Positions 63,611-64,000 of a stretch of 64,000 nucleotides of DNA are shown here, one piece after another (within the stretch, counting starts at the first letter, position 1; each line of letters begins with the position of its first letter). The notes beneath the pieces are model-generated. The model was not told where the DNA came from. It did no database searches and saw only the letters and a list, made by a program, of their open reading frames with translations. Source of the stretch: Kiloniella sp. EL199 (lineage in GTDB: Bacteria; Pseudomonadota; Alphaproteobacteria; Kiloniellales; Kiloniellaceae); NCBI RefSeq assembly GCF_900313065.1, contig NZ_OMPU01000010.1, positions 496,001-560,000 on the forward strand, in the 5' to 3' direction. The translations under genes were made by a program, and so were the position numbers.

Positions 63611-64000
63611 ATGGATGAAAGTAATCAAGACAAGCGTCTTGCTGAACGTTTAAGGGCTTTACGTGGCGAGCGAGGATGGTCATTGGATCAACTTGCAGTG
63701 CACAGCGATGTGAGCCGGGCAACTCTTTCCCGTATGGAGAAGGGAGAGGTTAGTCCGACCGCGACTGTATTGGGGCGTTTATGCGCTGCCTATGGCATGA
63801 CGATGTCACGCTTGATGGCCATGGTGGAAGAGAATTATTCTCCGCTGATATGCCGGGATGACCAGGTCGTCTGGAACGATAAAAAAACAGGTTTTGAACG
63901 CCGATCTGTTTCACCACCCTCTGAAAGTTTGAACTGTGAAGTTCTTGAATGTCGATTAGATCCCGGCGCTGAAATTTCCTATTCCGGCTTTTCAAAGAAC
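63611..64000 (+). CDS. XRE-family regulator with C-terminal cupin domain (3' end outside the window)
   Basis: The first 130 residues are present. An N-terminal HTH_3 is found (LAERLRALRGERGWSLDQLA, SRATLSRMEKGEVSPT). Then comes the beginning of a cupin-like domain (LECRLDPGAEISYSGF). XRE-cupin regulators respond to small molecules. GGGATG precedes the ATG. Confidence 0.83.
   Translation, partial: MDESNQDKRLAERLRALRGERGWSLDQLAVHSDVSRATLSRMEKGEVSPTATVLGRLCAAYGMTMSRLMAMVEENYSPLICRDDQVVWNDKKTGFERRSVSPPSESLNCEVLECRLDPGAEISYSGFSKN

Noticed and set aside
1-64000. tRNA, rRNA or CRISPR structures
   Set aside because: No tRNA-like TPsiC arms, rRNA segments or regularly spaced direct repeats were seen by eye; the only direct repeats are the two 18-bp tandems, which have no spacers.

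Overview
The window reads as a chromosome segment of a marine-type alphaproteobacterium, probably in or near the Rhodospirillales. This is inferred from the gene families present: PAS_5 proteins, FAD-SLDH sugar dehydrogenase subunits, DUF1127, DUF2189, alphaproteobacterial CheZ and a nirK-nirV/norCBQD denitrification locus. The base composition is moderate and somewhat AT-leaning. No rRNA, tRNA, CRISPR array, complete insertion sequence or prophage was seen. A gene is cut at each window edge: a GMC oxidoreductase on the left and an XRE regulator on the right.

Layout. 1-4347 (minus): a five-gene operon of a secreted multicopper oxidase, a mono-haem cytochrome c, a phytochelatin-synthase-like protease, a FAD-SLDH small subunit and a GMC dehydrogenase; it looks like a periplasmic dehydrogenase-to-oxidase chain. 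4674-8000: a PKHD-type 2OG oxygenase, a probable IS200/IS605 right-end (omegaRNA-like) remnant, a RelA/SpoT-synthetase-like protein and an Xre-RES toxin-antitoxin pair. 8170-12020: a chemoreceptor, a STAS protein and a REC-PP2C phosphatase, probably one partner-switching signalling unit. 12226-13593: a tryptophanase-like lyase.

13741-24636: the nitrogen-oxide block. norCBQD plus a 463-residue unknown run leftward, and nirK-nirV runs rightward from a shared intergenic region carrying NnrR/DNR-type boxes. Beyond nirV lie a DUF2249 protein, a DNR-like regulator and a second Crp/Fnr regulator that is broken by a frameshift in an A10 tract and has a perfect FNR box upstream. Nitrite would be reduced to NO by NirK and NO to N2O by NorCB, with NorQD assembling or activating NorCB. 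No N2O reductase or nitrate reductase genes lie in the window.

24798-41400: a LysE exporter, an IclR regulator, a TAT-exported cyclase-family hydrolase, an LpxR-like lipid A deacylase, an AhpD-like protein, quinone oxidoreductase, a branched-chain aminotransferase, a methyltransferase, three histidine kinases and two tandem 163-residue PAS_5 paralogues. 41576-53354: DUF1127, HAD phosphatase, YghU-like GST, CheZ, DUF2189, a large hybrid kinase with an HPt domain, two solute-binding proteins and a transglutaminase-like protease.

53744-60196 is the most accessory-looking stretch: a small lipoprotein, a coiled-coil protein paired with a helix-turn-helix protein behind two palindromes, a secreted EndoU-like nuclease, an AraC regulator with a membrane domain and several secreted unknowns. 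60533-64000 holds tautomerases, a glyoxalase, an HxlR regulator facing a clear palindromic operator, a Sel1-repeat protein and the truncated XRE regulator with a palindrome on its promoter. Intergenic 18-bp tandem repeats occur twice, near 38430 and 60460.
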